A stretch of DNA of 64,000 bases from an uncultured Acidaminococcus sp. (GCA_900538365.1 UPXT01000004.1:1-64000), one strand, 5' to 3'. Positions 34,421-44,091 are shown, counted from the first letter of the stretch. Translations and numbers: made by a program. The notes: generated by a model from the letters alone, not told the origin.

Positions 34421-37186
34421 ATGAAACAATTCAAGGTCGAGGGCATGACCTGTGCTTCCTGTCAGGCCCACGTAGAAAAGGCTGTAGCCGGCGTTCCCGG
34501 CGTGACCAGTGTCTCTGTCTCTCTTTTGACCAACAGTATGGGGGTAGAAGGGGAGGCCAGCAATGAAGCCATCATCAAGGCCGTAGAAGATGCAGGATAC
34601 GGTGCGTCACCCAAAGGAATGGACAGCACGAGTGCAAAGCCGTCTAATGATGATGCGTTAAAGGATACGGAGACGCCTAAATTGAAGCGGCGCCTGATCT
34701 ATTCCATTGGCTTCCTGCTCGTCCTCATGTATCTGACAATGGGGCACAACATGCTCCATTTCCCGTTGCCCGCCTTCCTTGAGGGAAACCTGTACGGGTT
34801 GGGGATTACGCAGCTGCTCCTTGCACTCATCGTCATGTTCATTAACCGGGCCTTTTTCGTCAGCGGCTTCAAGAGCATGAAGCATCTGGCACCCAACATG
34901 GATACCCTTGTGGCGCTTGGCTCCGGGGTTTCCTTCCTGTGGAGCCTTTATGTCCTTTATGACATAACCTATCTTGGTTCCCACGGAGCGCCCCTTTCCG
35001 CGCTCATGAAGCGCTATATGGAGGATTTGTATTTTGAATCGGCGGCCATGATCCCGGCGCTCATCACCGTGGGCAAGACCCTTGAATCGATTTCCAAGGG
35101 CCGTACAACGGATGCCCTCAAGGGACTTATGAAAATGGCGCCCAAAACAGCCACCTTGTTGATTGATGGCAAGGAAACGACCGTACCTATTGAGACGGTG
35201 AAGATTGGCGACGTTTTTGTTGTTCGTCCGGGGGAAAACATCCCCGTTGATGGGGTCGTCCTCAAAGGGACCAGCGCCGTCAACGAAGCGGCCCTGACGG
35301 GAGAAAGCCTGCCTGTTGACAAAAAGCCCGGTGATAAGGTCCAGACGGCTACGACAAACCAATCGGGCTACTTGGAATGCCGTGCCACGCGCGTCGGTGA
35401 GGACACGACCCTGTCCCAGATCATCAAACTTGTGAGCGATGCCTCGGCTACCAAGGCGCCCATTGCTCGTATTGCTGATACTGTTTCCATGTACTTTGTC
35501 CCAACCATCATCGCCCTTGCCGTGATTGCTACTGTGGGGTGGCTCTTTGTCGGAGCTTCCTTTGGTGAGGCCATTGCCCGCGGCATTGCAATCCTTGTTG
35601 TGGCCTGTCCCTGTGCCTTGGGCCTTGCAACGCCAGTTGCCATCATGGTTGGCAATGGCGTCGGCGCCAAAAATGGTATTCTCTTTAAGACCAGTGAATC
35701 CCTTGAAATTGCGGGAAAAGTGAGCATTGTGGCGCTTGATAAGACGGGAACCATTACCAAGGGACAGCCGAAAGTCACGGACATCGTCCCTGCTGCCGGC
35801 ATGACGGAAAAAATGCTCCTCCAGCTTGCCTATGACCTGGAACAAAAGTCCGAACATCCTCTTGCCAAAGCCGTTGTGGAAGAAGCCCTTTCCAGGCAGC
35901 TTACTGCCGAAACCGTTGATGACTTTTCCATCCTGCCCGGCAACGGCCTGACGGCCAAAAAGAGTGGAGCCATCCTTCTTGGTGGCAGCCTTTCCTATAT
36001 CAAAGGGACCGCCCGTCTGGACCCGTCCTTGGAAAAGCAGGCGGAAGCACTGGCAGAAAAAGGTCGGACACCGCTCCTGTTTGCCCTTGATGGTGCTGTT
36101 ATCGGCATGATTGCTGTCGCTGACGTCATCAAGGAAGATTCCCCCAAGGCCATCAAGGAATTGCAGAAGATGGGCCTTACCGTAGTCATGCTGACAGGGG
36201 ACAATGAAAAGACGGCAGAAAGCATTGGCCGCGAAGCCGGTGTGGACCGCGTCATCGCCGGCGTACTGCCAGATGGCAAGGAAACGGTGATCCGCGAGCT
36301 CCAGAAATATGGCAAGGTTGCCATGGTCGGCGACGGGATCAACGACGCGCCAGCCCTCACCCGTGCCGATATCGGTATTGCCATCGGTGCCGGTGCCGAT
36401 GTAGCCATTGATTCGGCCGATATTGTCCTCATGAACAGCAAACTGACCGACGTTTCCGCTGCCGTGCGTCTCAGCCGCAGTACTGTCAGGAACATCCACG
36501 AAAATTTATTCTGGGCCTTCTTCTACAATGTCGTCTGCATCCCTCTTGCCGCAGGTCTCATCCCTGGTCTCAAGATGAACCCCATGGTAGGAGCGGCCGC
36601 CATGAGTCTGTCGAGCTTTACGGTCTGCATGAATGCCCTGCGCCTGAATCTGACCAAGATCCATGATGGGTCGAAGGATCGTTCCAAGCATCATGTAGAA
36701 GTAGGGACGGTACCGGTAAAACGAACTGACCTGCAAAACGGCGGGACGCCCCAAACTGGGGCCGTGTCGGACATGGACCTTATTGTGAAAGGCATGACCT
36801 GCAGCCACTGCGAAGCTCATGTGAAAAAGGCTTTGGAAGCCCTGCCCGGCGTAGTAAGCGCCGCTGCAGACCATACGAAGGATAGGGTCCAGGTCACCCT
36901 TTCGGCGCCCCTTGATGAAAAAGCTGCCGAAGATGCCGTGACAAAAGCTGGCTATACCTATGGCGGAATCATGGGAAGGGGGGAGGATAAAGCGACCCTT
37001 CACGTAAAAGGCATGATGTGTGCCCACTGTGAAGGCCGGGTAAAAAGAGCCCTCGAAAGCCTGCCTTCCATAGTAAGCGCCACGCCTTCCCATGAAACAG
37101 GGAAAGTTGAAGTAATCCTTGCTGCCCCACTTGACCGTGAGGCCGCAAGAGCAGCTATCGAAAAAGCCGGATATGAACTGAAATAA
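34421..37186 (+). CDS. copA: Copper-transporting P1B-type ATPase with N- and C-terminal HMA domains
   Basis: A 921-residue copper exporter of the inner membrane. An N-terminal heavy-metal domain has GMTCASC at 8-14; the core has TGES (actuator), the CPCALGLATP copper site in TM6, phosphorylation motif DKTGT, the SEHPLAKA nucleotide-binding histidine and GDGINDAPAL. Unusually, after the last membrane helices there are two more heavy-metal domains, at about 787-850 (GMTCSHC) and 858-921 (GMMCAHC). AAAGGAGGAA precedes ATG 34421. A CsoR-type operator at its promoter suggests copper induction. Confidence 0.95.
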   Translation: MKQFKVEGMTCASCQAHVEKAVAGVPGVTSVSVSLLTNSMGVEGEASNEAIIKAVEDAGYGASPKGMDSTSAKPSNDDALKDTETPKLKRRLIYSIGFLLVLMYLTMGHNMLHFPLPAFLEGNLYGLGITQLLLALIVMFINRAFFVSGFKSMKHLAPNMDTLVALGSGVSFLWSLYVLYDITYLGSHGAPLSALMKRYMEDLYFESAAMIPALITVGKTLESISKGRTTDALKGLMKMAPKTATLLIDGKETTVPIETVKIGDVFVVRPGENIPVDGVVLKGTSAVNEAALTGESLPVDKKPGDKVQTATTNQSGYLECRATRVGEDTTLSQIIKLVSDASATKAPIARIADTVSMYFVPTIIALAVIATVGWLFVGASFGEAIARGIAILVVACPCALGLATPVAIMVGNGVGAKNGILFKTSESLEIAGKVSIVALDKTGTITKGQPKVTDIVPAAGMTEKMLLQLAYDLEQKSEHPLAKAVVEEALSRQLTAETVDDFSILPGNGLTAKKSGAILLGGSLSYIKGTARLDPSLEKQAEALAEKGRTPLLFALDGAVIGMIAVADVIKEDSPKAIKELQKMGLTVVMLTGDNEKTAESIGREAGVDRVIAGVLPDGKETVIRELQKYGKVAMVGDGINDAPALTRADIGIAIGAGADVAIDSADIVLMNSKLTDVSAAVRLSRSTVRNIHENLFWAFFYNVVCIPLAAGLIPGLKMNPMVGAAAMSLSSFTVCMNALRLNLTKIHDGSKDRSKHHVEVGTVPVKRTDLQNGGTPQTGAVSDMDLIVKGMTCSHCEAHVKKALEALPGVVSAAADHTKDRVQVTLSAPLDEKAAEDAVTKAGYTYGGIMGRGEDKATLHVKGMMCAHCEGRVKRALESLPSIVSATPSHETGKVEVILAAPLDREAARAAIEKAGYELK

Positions 37187-37200
37187 CGGATACCTTGTAA

Positions 37201-37227
37201 GGAGCCGCCTCGTGCGGTTCCTTTTTT
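37201..37227 (+). terminator. Intrinsic terminator after copA
   Basis: GGAGCCGC at 37201-37208 pairs with GCGGTTCC at 37214-37221 (one G-T), followed by six T. Confidence 0.88.
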
Positions 37228-37779
37228 GTGCGTCCATCAGGGCGCACACTTCAATGAGAAAGGTCTTGTGCTGTCCTAGTCGAGGGAACCTCATGACCAA
37301 ACATCAAGGGCAGTATCAAGAGGTGGAATCTCCTGTACGGGTTATGACCAGTAAAGGAAGGGAGAAACCTTAGGAACCCGCCGTACAGCGAAAGGTACGC
37401 AGAGTGGTATGAGCGGTCGGGATTAAAAAATGCCTCTGCCTCAGTCATGTGTCTTGGAGGAAAGCCCCATATAAGGCATTTATAAATGTGAAATCTTTGT
37501 GAAATATTATGACCTGTTTCATTCTCGTCCTTTCTTGATAGAAACAATAAATGTTGTCCTAGAACCTTTCCTAATAAGGAACTATCGAGTAAATAGTGAA
37601 AATTTTTGTACTTTGTAATTGTCTTTTCCACCTATATGGGAAAGAAACGATTGTTAAACTTCCGCCACTGAGATTCCGCCAATAGGAATTTCTTTTTACA
37701 AAAATATTATACTTAATACTTATTGTAAATAAGAAGCAAAGAGAGACAGGATTTCTTGTGATCCATCTGACCCTTCTTA
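37228..37779. other. Non-coding spacer between copA and the polysaccharide operon
   Basis: About 550 bases without a gene that I can support. The first 250 are GC-balanced and contain a group II intron-like segment (37371-37420); from about 37480 the sequence turns AT-rich. Two minus-strand reading frames (37251-37631, 37571-37786) have no ribosome sites or recognisable products and are taken as chance. Confidence 0.5.
37371..37420 (+). mobile_element. Possible decayed group II intron 3' end (domain V-like)
   Basis: The segment runs from taggaacccgccgtac to tggtatgagcggtcggg. From memory this matches the end of common bacterial group II introns (ggaaccgccgta, a GNRA-capped hairpin, gtacg..ggtggt.tgagaggtcgg), but with substitutions that break part of the lower helix. 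No reverse transcriptase gene or clear 5' intron boundary is nearby. It would be a dead fragment; the match is from memory and not aligned. Confidence 0.35.
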
Positions 37780-37809
37780 TTGTCATAAGGATATTTTATC
37801 ATGTATAAT
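37780..37809 (+). promoter_or_regulatory. Promoter of the nine-gene polysaccharide operon
   Basis: TTGTCA at 37780-37785 and TATAAT at 37804-37809 with an 18-nt spacer. The leader of about 105 nt carries a GGGTA-ATT-TACCC inverted repeat at 37875-37887. No c-di-GMP riboswitch core is seen. No other promoter or terminator was found until 52713. Confidence 0.7.
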
Positions 37810-37921
37810 ACATCTATATTTCTTGTTTTTAATGGGAATGAGCGGATAATATTGGCAACAAACAGCAACTGATTGGGTAATTTACCCTCTTTGTGGGGGA
37901 GAAAGCGAGGAAAACGGCATT

Positions 37922-39214
37922 ATGGCTTCACAAAATTACATATGGTCACCTTATGGCGTCAGTATCAATCAGGATTCCTTTTATGATGATGGAAACAGTC
38001 CCGAGGAATCCTTCCAAACCTTGATGGCCCAATTCAGTCAGCATCTTGATGGGAAACGGGTCTATATTTTGGAAAAGATTGGTCCTGACAGTTTTATTAT
38101 GACCTATGAATGGAAGGTTTCCCCTGTTTCAGTGCGGGAAATGCATCAAGTCTTCACGGCCTCCCAGATTGAAGCCCGTTTTCCTCATATTTGGAACCAA
38201 GAGGTCGTAGAGACGGAAAAGGCCTATGCGGCCCCTTTGAAGCGCCATGGAAATATTATTGGCATCATTGGGTTCGATAAGGACCTCAATAAGCCGCACA
38301 AAGATAGTTCCCAATCGGTTCGGCTGCTCGGCTTTTTTGTTTCGACCCTTCTTTATAATTGGAAGCTCATTGAACGGCTCCAGAGCCTCGGCTATACGGA
38401 TCCCCTGACCGGTGTAGGAAATTTCAATCGCCTTCTTTCCGCGCTTGACCATTTGTCGGATGAAACAAGTCTGGGCGTCATTTTTGCCGATGTCTCGGGA
38501 CTTAAGAAAATCAATGATAATTATGGCCACGAGGCGGGCAATGACCTGTTGACCCGGGTTACGGGAACCTTGATCCAGGTCTTTGATAAAAAGCAGGTCT
38601 TTCGCGTTGGTGGGGATGAATTCATCATTCTTGATGATGGCATCAAGGAGGCTCCTTTTCTGGAAAAGGTCAAGGAAATCCGTATGCTCATGGCCTCCCG
38701 GAGCATCGATCTTGCCGTAGGCACTGTATGGGTCCCGCAGTTTACGATGGATTTTTCCATCTTGAAAGAAAAAGCTGACCGGCGCATGTACGAGGAAAAA
38801 AGGGCTTTCTATGAAAAAATGGGACAGAAGGCGCCTGTATACCATCAAAACAGCGCAGAGGAACTGTCCCTTCGCATCAACTGCGATACCGTGCCTTCGC
38901 CTTTTTTTGTCTTTGCCGTGGAACGGGATGACTTGGGCACGATTAAAAATATTCGCATCAAGGTCGTGAACCAGGCCTTTGCCGATCTTTTTAATATGCG
39001 TCCAGAACGCTGGACCAATCGTTCCATCATGTCGCTGCTCAAAGCCCCAGATCAGCCTCTGTGGGCGTATATCCATAAAATGGCCAATGAAAAGGAAAAT
39101 GTAACCTTTCGCATCAAGAGCCAGTTTCTCCAGGAAGAGATGCTGATTTCCATGAAAATGATGTCCCCTTATTATGGGACCCTTGTCATGATGCCTCTCG
39201 GCAAGAAATCGTAA
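37922..39214 (+). CDS. Diguanylate cyclase with GAF-like and PAS-like sensor regions
   Basis: A 430-residue predicted cytoplasmic c-di-GMP synthase. Residues 30-145 resemble a GAF sensor domain; residues 155-300 are a GGDEF domain with an exact GGDEF at the active site and LTGVGNFNRL and FADVSGLKKINDNYGHEAG upstream. The product-inhibition I-site RxxD is absent: FDKK occupies that position. Residues 310-425 look like a PAS-type domain, an uncommon position behind GGDEF. It is the first gene of the polysaccharide operon, so it likely supplies the activator of the PilZ-like synthase encoded five genes later. Confidence 0.88.
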   Translation: MASQNYIWSPYGVSINQDSFYDDGNSPEESFQTLMAQFSQHLDGKRVYILEKIGPDSFIMTYEWKVSPVSVREMHQVFTASQIEARFPHIWNQEVVETEKAYAAPLKRHGNIIGIIGFDKDLNKPHKDSSQSVRLLGFFVSTLLYNWKLIERLQSLGYTDPLTGVGNFNRLLSALDHLSDETSLGVIFADVSGLKKINDNYGHEAGNDLLTRVTGTLIQVFDKKQVFRVGGDEFIILDDGIKEAPFLEKVKEIRMLMASRSIDLAVGTVWVPQFTMDFSILKEKADRRMYEEKRAFYEKMGQKAPVYHQNSAEELSLRINCDTVPSPFFVFAVERDDLGTIKNIRIKVVNQAFADLFNMRPERWTNRSIMSLLKAPDQPLWAYIHKMANEKENVTFRIKSQFLQEEMLISMKMMSPYYGTLVMMPLGKKS

Positions 39215-39245
39215 GGACCGTGTCTTTGAGGAAGAAGGTGTTCCT

Positions 39246-42200
39246 ATGAATGATCAAGCATACGATATTGCTAGACTAAAAGAAGCGCAGGGGAATTGTT
39301 TGGACAGTACCAGTGATTTCTGGATGCAGGCCGAACAGCTCCAAAAGGAACTTCTCCAGCAGGGGAAGAGAGCCTGCTACATTTTCCTTGATCTTGAAAA
39401 TTTCCGCTTCATCAATATGCAGGGAGATATCAGTGAAGGGGCCCATTTGCTCACGGAAGTTTCTGCCCTGATCCATCAGACTTTTCCCGATGTCCTGATT
39501 ACGCGCGGTGCCTCCATACAGTTTGCTGTTGTGACCGGGGTGCCGGATGTGCGGGAGCGGCTTGTCCATCTTCATAAGAAGGCGCTTTCCCTGCGCAGCA
39601 ATAATCAGCTTGACCTTAAGGCGGGCATATTCATTGTCTCCGATCCCCAGATCAGTCCCATCACCGCTTCCGATTATGCCAAAGCGGCCTGTGCCCATAT
39701 CAAAAAGGACTATCAGGCGGTTTACCGGGAATATGACGAAGATCTTCAAAAGCATCTGGCCATCGATCACTATGTGGTGACCCATTTGGAAGAGGCCCTG
39801 AAAAACCACGATATCAAGGTGTTTTTCCAGCCCATTGTCAGGACCTTGACCTGTAAGGCCTGCGCGGCAGAAGCCTTGGCCCGCTGGGATGATTCCAAGT
39901 ATGGCCATTTGCTGCCGTCTATCTTTATCAAACCGCTGGAAGCTACGCAGCTGATCACCAAACTGGATCTTTATGTAGCCGAAGAGGTCTGCCGTCTTTA
40001 TCAGGAACTTCAGCTCCGGCCCGATGTCAATTTGCCCATTTCCATCAATTTTTCCCGCAGCGATTTCCAGCACTGCAATATCCGCAGGGAACTTGACCGG
40101 CTCCGGGCCCAATATCACGTGCCGGACCATGCCCTGTGCGTGGAGGTTACGGAACGTGGTTTCTGCGATGACGTATCGTTCCTCAAGGACCAGCTCACGG
40201 AGCTGCGGGATCATGGCTATGAAGTGTGGATGGATGATTTTGGAAGTGGTTTTTCCTCGTTGAGTCTCCTCAAGGATCTGGATGTGGACCTTGTCAAGTT
40301 TGACCTGCGTTTTCTTGTGGGCAGTGCCCATATCAATCGGGGCAACTTCATCATCGGTGCCCTCATTGCCATGGTCAAGCAGCTGGGAATGAAGACCCTT
40401 GTGGAAGGGGTTGAAACCGAAGCGCAGCTGGATTATCTCCAAAGTGTGGGCTGTGAACGGATGCAAGGATATCTTTACAGCCGGCCCATTCCGTTTGAAC
40501 AGTTACTGGATCTTGCCATCTGGGATACGGACGAAACGGAGCCCAATTGCCGGTATTATAACGCTGTGGGCTGCTGCAACATGGTGCAGGCCATACCGGA
40601 AACAGTTTCCCATGGTAAGGACGAACGGCTGGTCCTTCCATCCCTGCCTGCCTGCATCGTTGAATATCAGGCAGGGAAAATGAGCCTTCTTGAAACGAAC
40701 GCAGCCTTTACGGCGCGGGAAGGGCAGCTGGCGTTCCGCGATCCTGCGGCTTTTGATGAATATATGGGCCAGGCAGGGACCTTTTGCCGCAGGAACCTTC
40801 TGCAGGCTATCAAGCAGTGTCAGGATACGCAAAAGGGCTTAACCATTGAAGTCTCCAGCCATAATGAGGTCTGCAGCCTGCGCATCGATCCTATTGCCAA
40901 AAACGAGGCAAGTGGAGCCGAGGCTTTTCTCATCATCCTGACCGGTGTCCGCACGTCTGCCTTCAAGGAACGAAAGGCAGCTGTCCAGAGTATCATGAAT
41001 GGGATTTTTTCCCTTTTTGACAGTTTCTTTGTGCTCAACCTAACAACTCAGACCGTTCATCGGATCAAGGTGGGAATGAATGTGACCGATGAAATCGAGC
41101 GGCTTCCCCTTCCTTTATTTTTGAGGGAATGGGCAAGGCGGCACGTTTTTTCGGAAGACTGGAAACGTTTTCTGCAGTTTTATGATCTGTCCACCTTGGT
41201 CACTCGCATCAATGAATCAGGATGCGGCTATCTTTCCACTTTTTTCCGGGTCACGAGCAGTGAACAGGAAAATCGCAATGGCTGGCAGCTCCATTTGGTC
41301 TGGCTGTCAGGAGAACCCTCCGATATCAAGGTCTATTGCGGAACGGTCAACCTGCGCTATTTTATGGGGGCCGAGATGCCACGCCCCATGGAACCCCTTT
41401 TGGTGCGGAACAAGCTGGTACCGTTTTCCAAGATAGACAAGGATGCCGCTATGTTGCCGGAAGTCCTCTGGGAGGCCATGCTCCATTTACCGGAAATGAA
41501 TGTTTATTGGAAAGACGTCAAGGGCCGCTTCATGGGAGCCAATGATGCTTTTATGCATTATTTCAATCTTTCTTCCTTGGATGATATTCTCGGTAAGTCG
41601 GAGGAGGAACTGGGATGGAATGTAGAATTTGACCCAACGTATCGGGAAGAGGAAATGCTTCTTGGGCAGATTCCTGTCATTTCGGAGGAAAAGGTCCACT
41701 GCATGGCCAAGGGCATGATCCGCACGGTCATGATGAACAAGATTCCCCTCATTGAAGCCGGACGAATTGTCGGCAGTCTTTCTTGGTTTCGTGACGTGAC
41801 CCGTTTTACCCAGATCCAGGCGGAACTCAAGAAAAAAAGCACCATTGATGCCTTGACAGGTGCCTTGAACTATCAAGGGTTCAAGGAAACACAGTCCCAT
41901 TTTGTGGATAGTTATCAAAAGTGGGACCTTGATTTTATTTTGATCTATATGGATCTGGATGATTTCAAGCACTGCAATGATACCTATGGTCATGGTTTTG
42001 GCGATTTGGTCCTTCAGGAAGTGGTTAAACGCCTCCAGAAGATCTTTAATCATTATGGGGTCGTTGCCCGTGTGGGAGGCGATGAGTTCATTGCGCTCCT
42101 GCCCATTGTTGAATCCGAAGAAATCCGCCGGATCAAGCAGGAAATTCAGCAGGTCCTCAAAGCGCCCCTATCCATTGACGGCAGATCCTATCAGGGCGGA

Positions 42201-42350
42201 ATCTCCGTGGGCATTGCCCGCTATTCCGAAAGAGAGGATATGGACGCCCTGCAGGAACTTGCTGACCAGCGGATGTACGAAGATAAGAAAAAACGTAAGA
42301 AAATGCAGGGTCTTACGTATGGATACCTAGTGACCACGGAAGGAATTTAA
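39246..42350 (+). CDS. Hybrid EAL-PAS-GGDEF c-di-GMP turnover protein
   Basis: A 1034-residue multidomain protein. Residues 20-160 look like a degenerate GGDEF domain; 180-430 are an EAL phosphodiesterase with catalytic features intact (EALARW, NFSRSD, EVTERGF, DDFGSGFSSL, VKFDLRF, VEGVETEAQ, QGYLYSRPI). The middle has PAS-like sensor regions (one near 760-860), and residues 870-1020 form a C-terminal GGDEF with an exact GGDEF motif, again without an RxxD inhibition site. No membrane helix is evident. Both synthesis and breakdown of c-di-GMP appear possible. It follows the cyclase by 31 nt. Confidence 0.9.
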   Translation: MNDQAYDIARLKEAQGNCLDSTSDFWMQAEQLQKELLQQGKRACYIFLDLENFRFINMQGDISEGAHLLTEVSALIHQTFPDVLITRGASIQFAVVTGVPDVRERLVHLHKKALSLRSNNQLDLKAGIFIVSDPQISPITASDYAKAACAHIKKDYQAVYREYDEDLQKHLAIDHYVVTHLEEALKNHDIKVFFQPIVRTLTCKACAAEALARWDDSKYGHLLPSIFIKPLEATQLITKLDLYVAEEVCRLYQELQLRPDVNLPISINFSRSDFQHCNIRRELDRLRAQYHVPDHALCVEVTERGFCDDVSFLKDQLTELRDHGYEVWMDDFGSGFSSLSLLKDLDVDLVKFDLRFLVGSAHINRGNFIIGALIAMVKQLGMKTLVEGVETEAQLDYLQSVGCERMQGYLYSRPIPFEQLLDLAIWDTDETEPNCRYYNAVGCCNMVQAIPETVSHGKDERLVLPSLPACIVEYQAGKMSLLETNAAFTAREGQLAFRDPAAFDEYMGQAGTFCRRNLLQAIKQCQDTQKGLTIEVSSHNEVCSLRIDPIAKNEASGAEAFLIILTGVRTSAFKERKAAVQSIMNGIFSLFDSFFVLNLTTQTVHRIKVGMNVTDEIERLPLPLFLREWARRHVFSEDWKRFLQFYDLSTLVTRINESGCGYLSTFFRVTSSEQENRNGWQLHLVWLSGEPSDIKVYCGTVNLRYFMGAEMPRPMEPLLVRNKLVPFSKIDKDAAMLPEVLWEAMLHLPEMNVYWKDVKGRFMGANDAFMHYFNLSSLDDILGKSEEELGWNVEFDPTYREEEMLLGQIPVISEEKVHCMAKGMIRTVMMNKIPLIEAGRIVGSLSWFRDVTRFTQIQAELKKKSTIDALTGALNYQGFKETQSHFVDSYQKWDLDFILIYMDLDDFKHCNDTYGHGFGDLVLQEVVKRLQKIFNHYGVVARVGGDEFIALLPIVESEEIRRIKQEIQQVLKAPLSIDGRSYQGGISVGIARYSEREDMDALQELADQRMYEDKKKRKKMQGLTYGYLVTTEGI

Positions 42351-42351
42351 C

Positions 42352-44037
42352 GTGAGGTTATATCGAACTGATTATCCTAAAATCCTTTGGGGGATTGTGC
42401 TCTTAAGCTTCCCTTTTGCGATGCCCGGTGCGGCTGAAGCTGATCCTGCCCGAATAGAGGCGGCGCGGCAAGTGGGGCTGGCCCTTTCCCAGTTAGACGC
42501 CCCGACGCGTCAGGAAGCGGTGAAAAAACAGCTGGAAACCTTTTCTGAATTGTCGCGCCTTACGGCCCGGGAAAGGGCCATGGTGAGCGTCCTTGAAAAG
42601 GAATACAAACGGGCTTATTCGGCCTATGAAAAGGCGCAGCAAGCGCTTGAAGAAACGGAAAAGAAGAAAATCTACGCGTCCCTTCAAAGCGGCGATGAAG
42701 CAGTGATGGCGCCGCTTGAAAAAGAAGCCTTGCGCCGGGAAAAAGTCCTTACGGATGCCAGCGTGCGTCTGGCCCTCATCAAAAGAAGGCTTGAACCGGC
42801 AAGGACCCAGCTTGCCGCCTTGACGGCAAGAAGGGATGGGGTGCTGGATGAAATGGCAGGTCTTGTGCCGCAAAAAAATGTGCCTGCAGAAGGACTTTCC
42901 TCTGTCTCAGCTGACGCGGCTACCCTGAAAAAAGGGACAAACCTTGCTGAAACGCCGTCTGTCCCGACGGAACCCTTGACGGACCTATCCCGTAAACAGG
43001 CTGATTATGCCGAAGAACTGGCAGATCTTGGCTATTATGAGGAAAAGCATGCCCGGGATCTAGCCGTCCTTGAAACGCCGGAACCGACCGTCGACCTATC
43101 CAAAAGATTCAAGATTGATGGGGAACTCCGGATTGATAACAATGATACCTCCAACCATCATGCCGTCGATCCGGAACGAAAACGGACCCAGTTCCCCGAT
43201 GACCGGCTGCGGCTACGTGCCAGGATCTATATGGATTACAACCTAGATGACAACTGGCACGCCATTGGGATGCTCGAAAGCGAGAAAGCCCTGCATGGTG
43301 ATGACAGCATGGACGGGACCATTGACCTTGATCGGTACTACCTGAAAGGGGCTGTTGGAAAAGTCATGGTCATGGCCGGTGCTTTCGGCAAGACCCTGGC
43401 GGGAGGAAACATCTATGACAGCAGGTTCAAGGGCATCCAAGTGGCCTATGGCAATCATCATCCCTGGTACTGGGAAGGGGCTTTTGGCAAGATCAATGAG
43501 GCCGATGAAGTCACGGCACTTACCGCGATTTACCAAAAAGGGGAGAATAAACTCTCTTTAGGGGCCTATGGGTTCCGAATGGATGGGGGCAACAACCGGA
43601 ATATCGGCCTAATTGGTTATGAGATGCCTCTTGGCGGTTGGTGGCACGTGGGAGCCCAGTATCTTTATGGACATGATGAAACAGAACCCGGCGGGAGCGG
43701 AGGCGTCTTTTCATTGAGCTGCGGCGAGGAAAACAGCTGGGAAAAGGGCAACCTCTATACCTATGCCAAGTACTATTACCAGCCTCGGGCAACCTATGTG
43801 GAACATACCATGAATGGGGTGGCTGATTATATGCATGGTTTTAAGGGCTATGGGCTGGGCTTATCCTACACGCTGACCCGCGATTGGGTCCTGAGCCTTG
43901 AGTACGATGATTTGGAAGACCTCCAATATGGGACGCGCAACCGTACCCTTTGGGCAGGCCTTTCCTACTATTTCAAGAATTACGGAAATGAAGAACCGGA
44001 AGAGGATAATCAAGATAAGACAGAAGGAACGAAATGA
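42352..44037 (+). CDS. Coiled-coil outer-membrane beta-barrel (polysaccharide porin candidate)
   Basis: A 561-residue exported protein. A signal peptide (about 1-30, ending near AEA-D) leads to a charged alpha-helical coiled coil at about 32-165, a Ser/Thr/Pro-rich linker, a second short coil near 215-240, and from about 250 a region of alternating amphipathic strands rich in aromatic and glycine residues (FKIDGELRIDN, LRLRARIYMDYNL, AGLSYYFKN near the end), typical of a beta barrel. It has neither TPR repeats as in PgaA or BcsC nor an SLH domain as in Negativicutes OmpM. Start GTG 42352, one base after the previous stop. Position in the operon suggests polymer export. Confidence 0.72.
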   Translation: MRLYRTDYPKILWGIVLLSFPFAMPGAAEADPARIEAARQVGLALSQLDAPTRQEAVKKQLETFSELSRLTARERAMVSVLEKEYKRAYSAYEKAQQALEETEKKKIYASLQSGDEAVMAPLEKEALRREKVLTDASVRLALIKRRLEPARTQLAALTARRDGVLDEMAGLVPQKNVPAEGLSSVSADAATLKKGTNLAETPSVPTEPLTDLSRKQADYAEELADLGYYEEKHARDLAVLETPEPTVDLSKRFKIDGELRIDNNDTSNHHAVDPERKRTQFPDDRLRLRARIYMDYNLDDNWHAIGMLESEKALHGDDSMDGTIDLDRYYLKGAVGKVMVMAGAFGKTLAGGNIYDSRFKGIQVAYGNHHPWYWEGAFGKINEADEVTALTAIYQKGENKLSLGAYGFRMDGGNNRNIGLIGYEMPLGGWWHVGAQYLYGHDETEPGGSGGVFSLSCGEENSWEKGNLYTYAKYYYQPRATYVEHTMNGVADYMHGFKGYGLGLSYTLTRDWVLSLEYDDLEDLQYGTRNRTLWAGLSYYFKNYGNEEPEEDNQDKTEGTK

Positions 44038-44091
44038 ATGACTTTGGCGGCCCTGTCTGTCAAAGGGAAAGGAAAAAATAGGAAATAAGTG

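Noticed and set aside
34658..36499. A 613-codon minus-strand reading frame
   Set aside because: Antisense to the copA core whose motifs are all intact; no start signals.
37251..37631. Minus-strand reading frame of 126 codons in the copA downstream gap
   Set aside because: No ribosome site or recognisable domain; the group II intron-like signal on the plus strand explains the odd composition better.
37810..37921. c-di-GMP riboswitch in the leader of the polysaccharide operon
   Set aside because: No conserved riboswitch core could be found; only a short GGGTA/TACCC inverted repeat is present.
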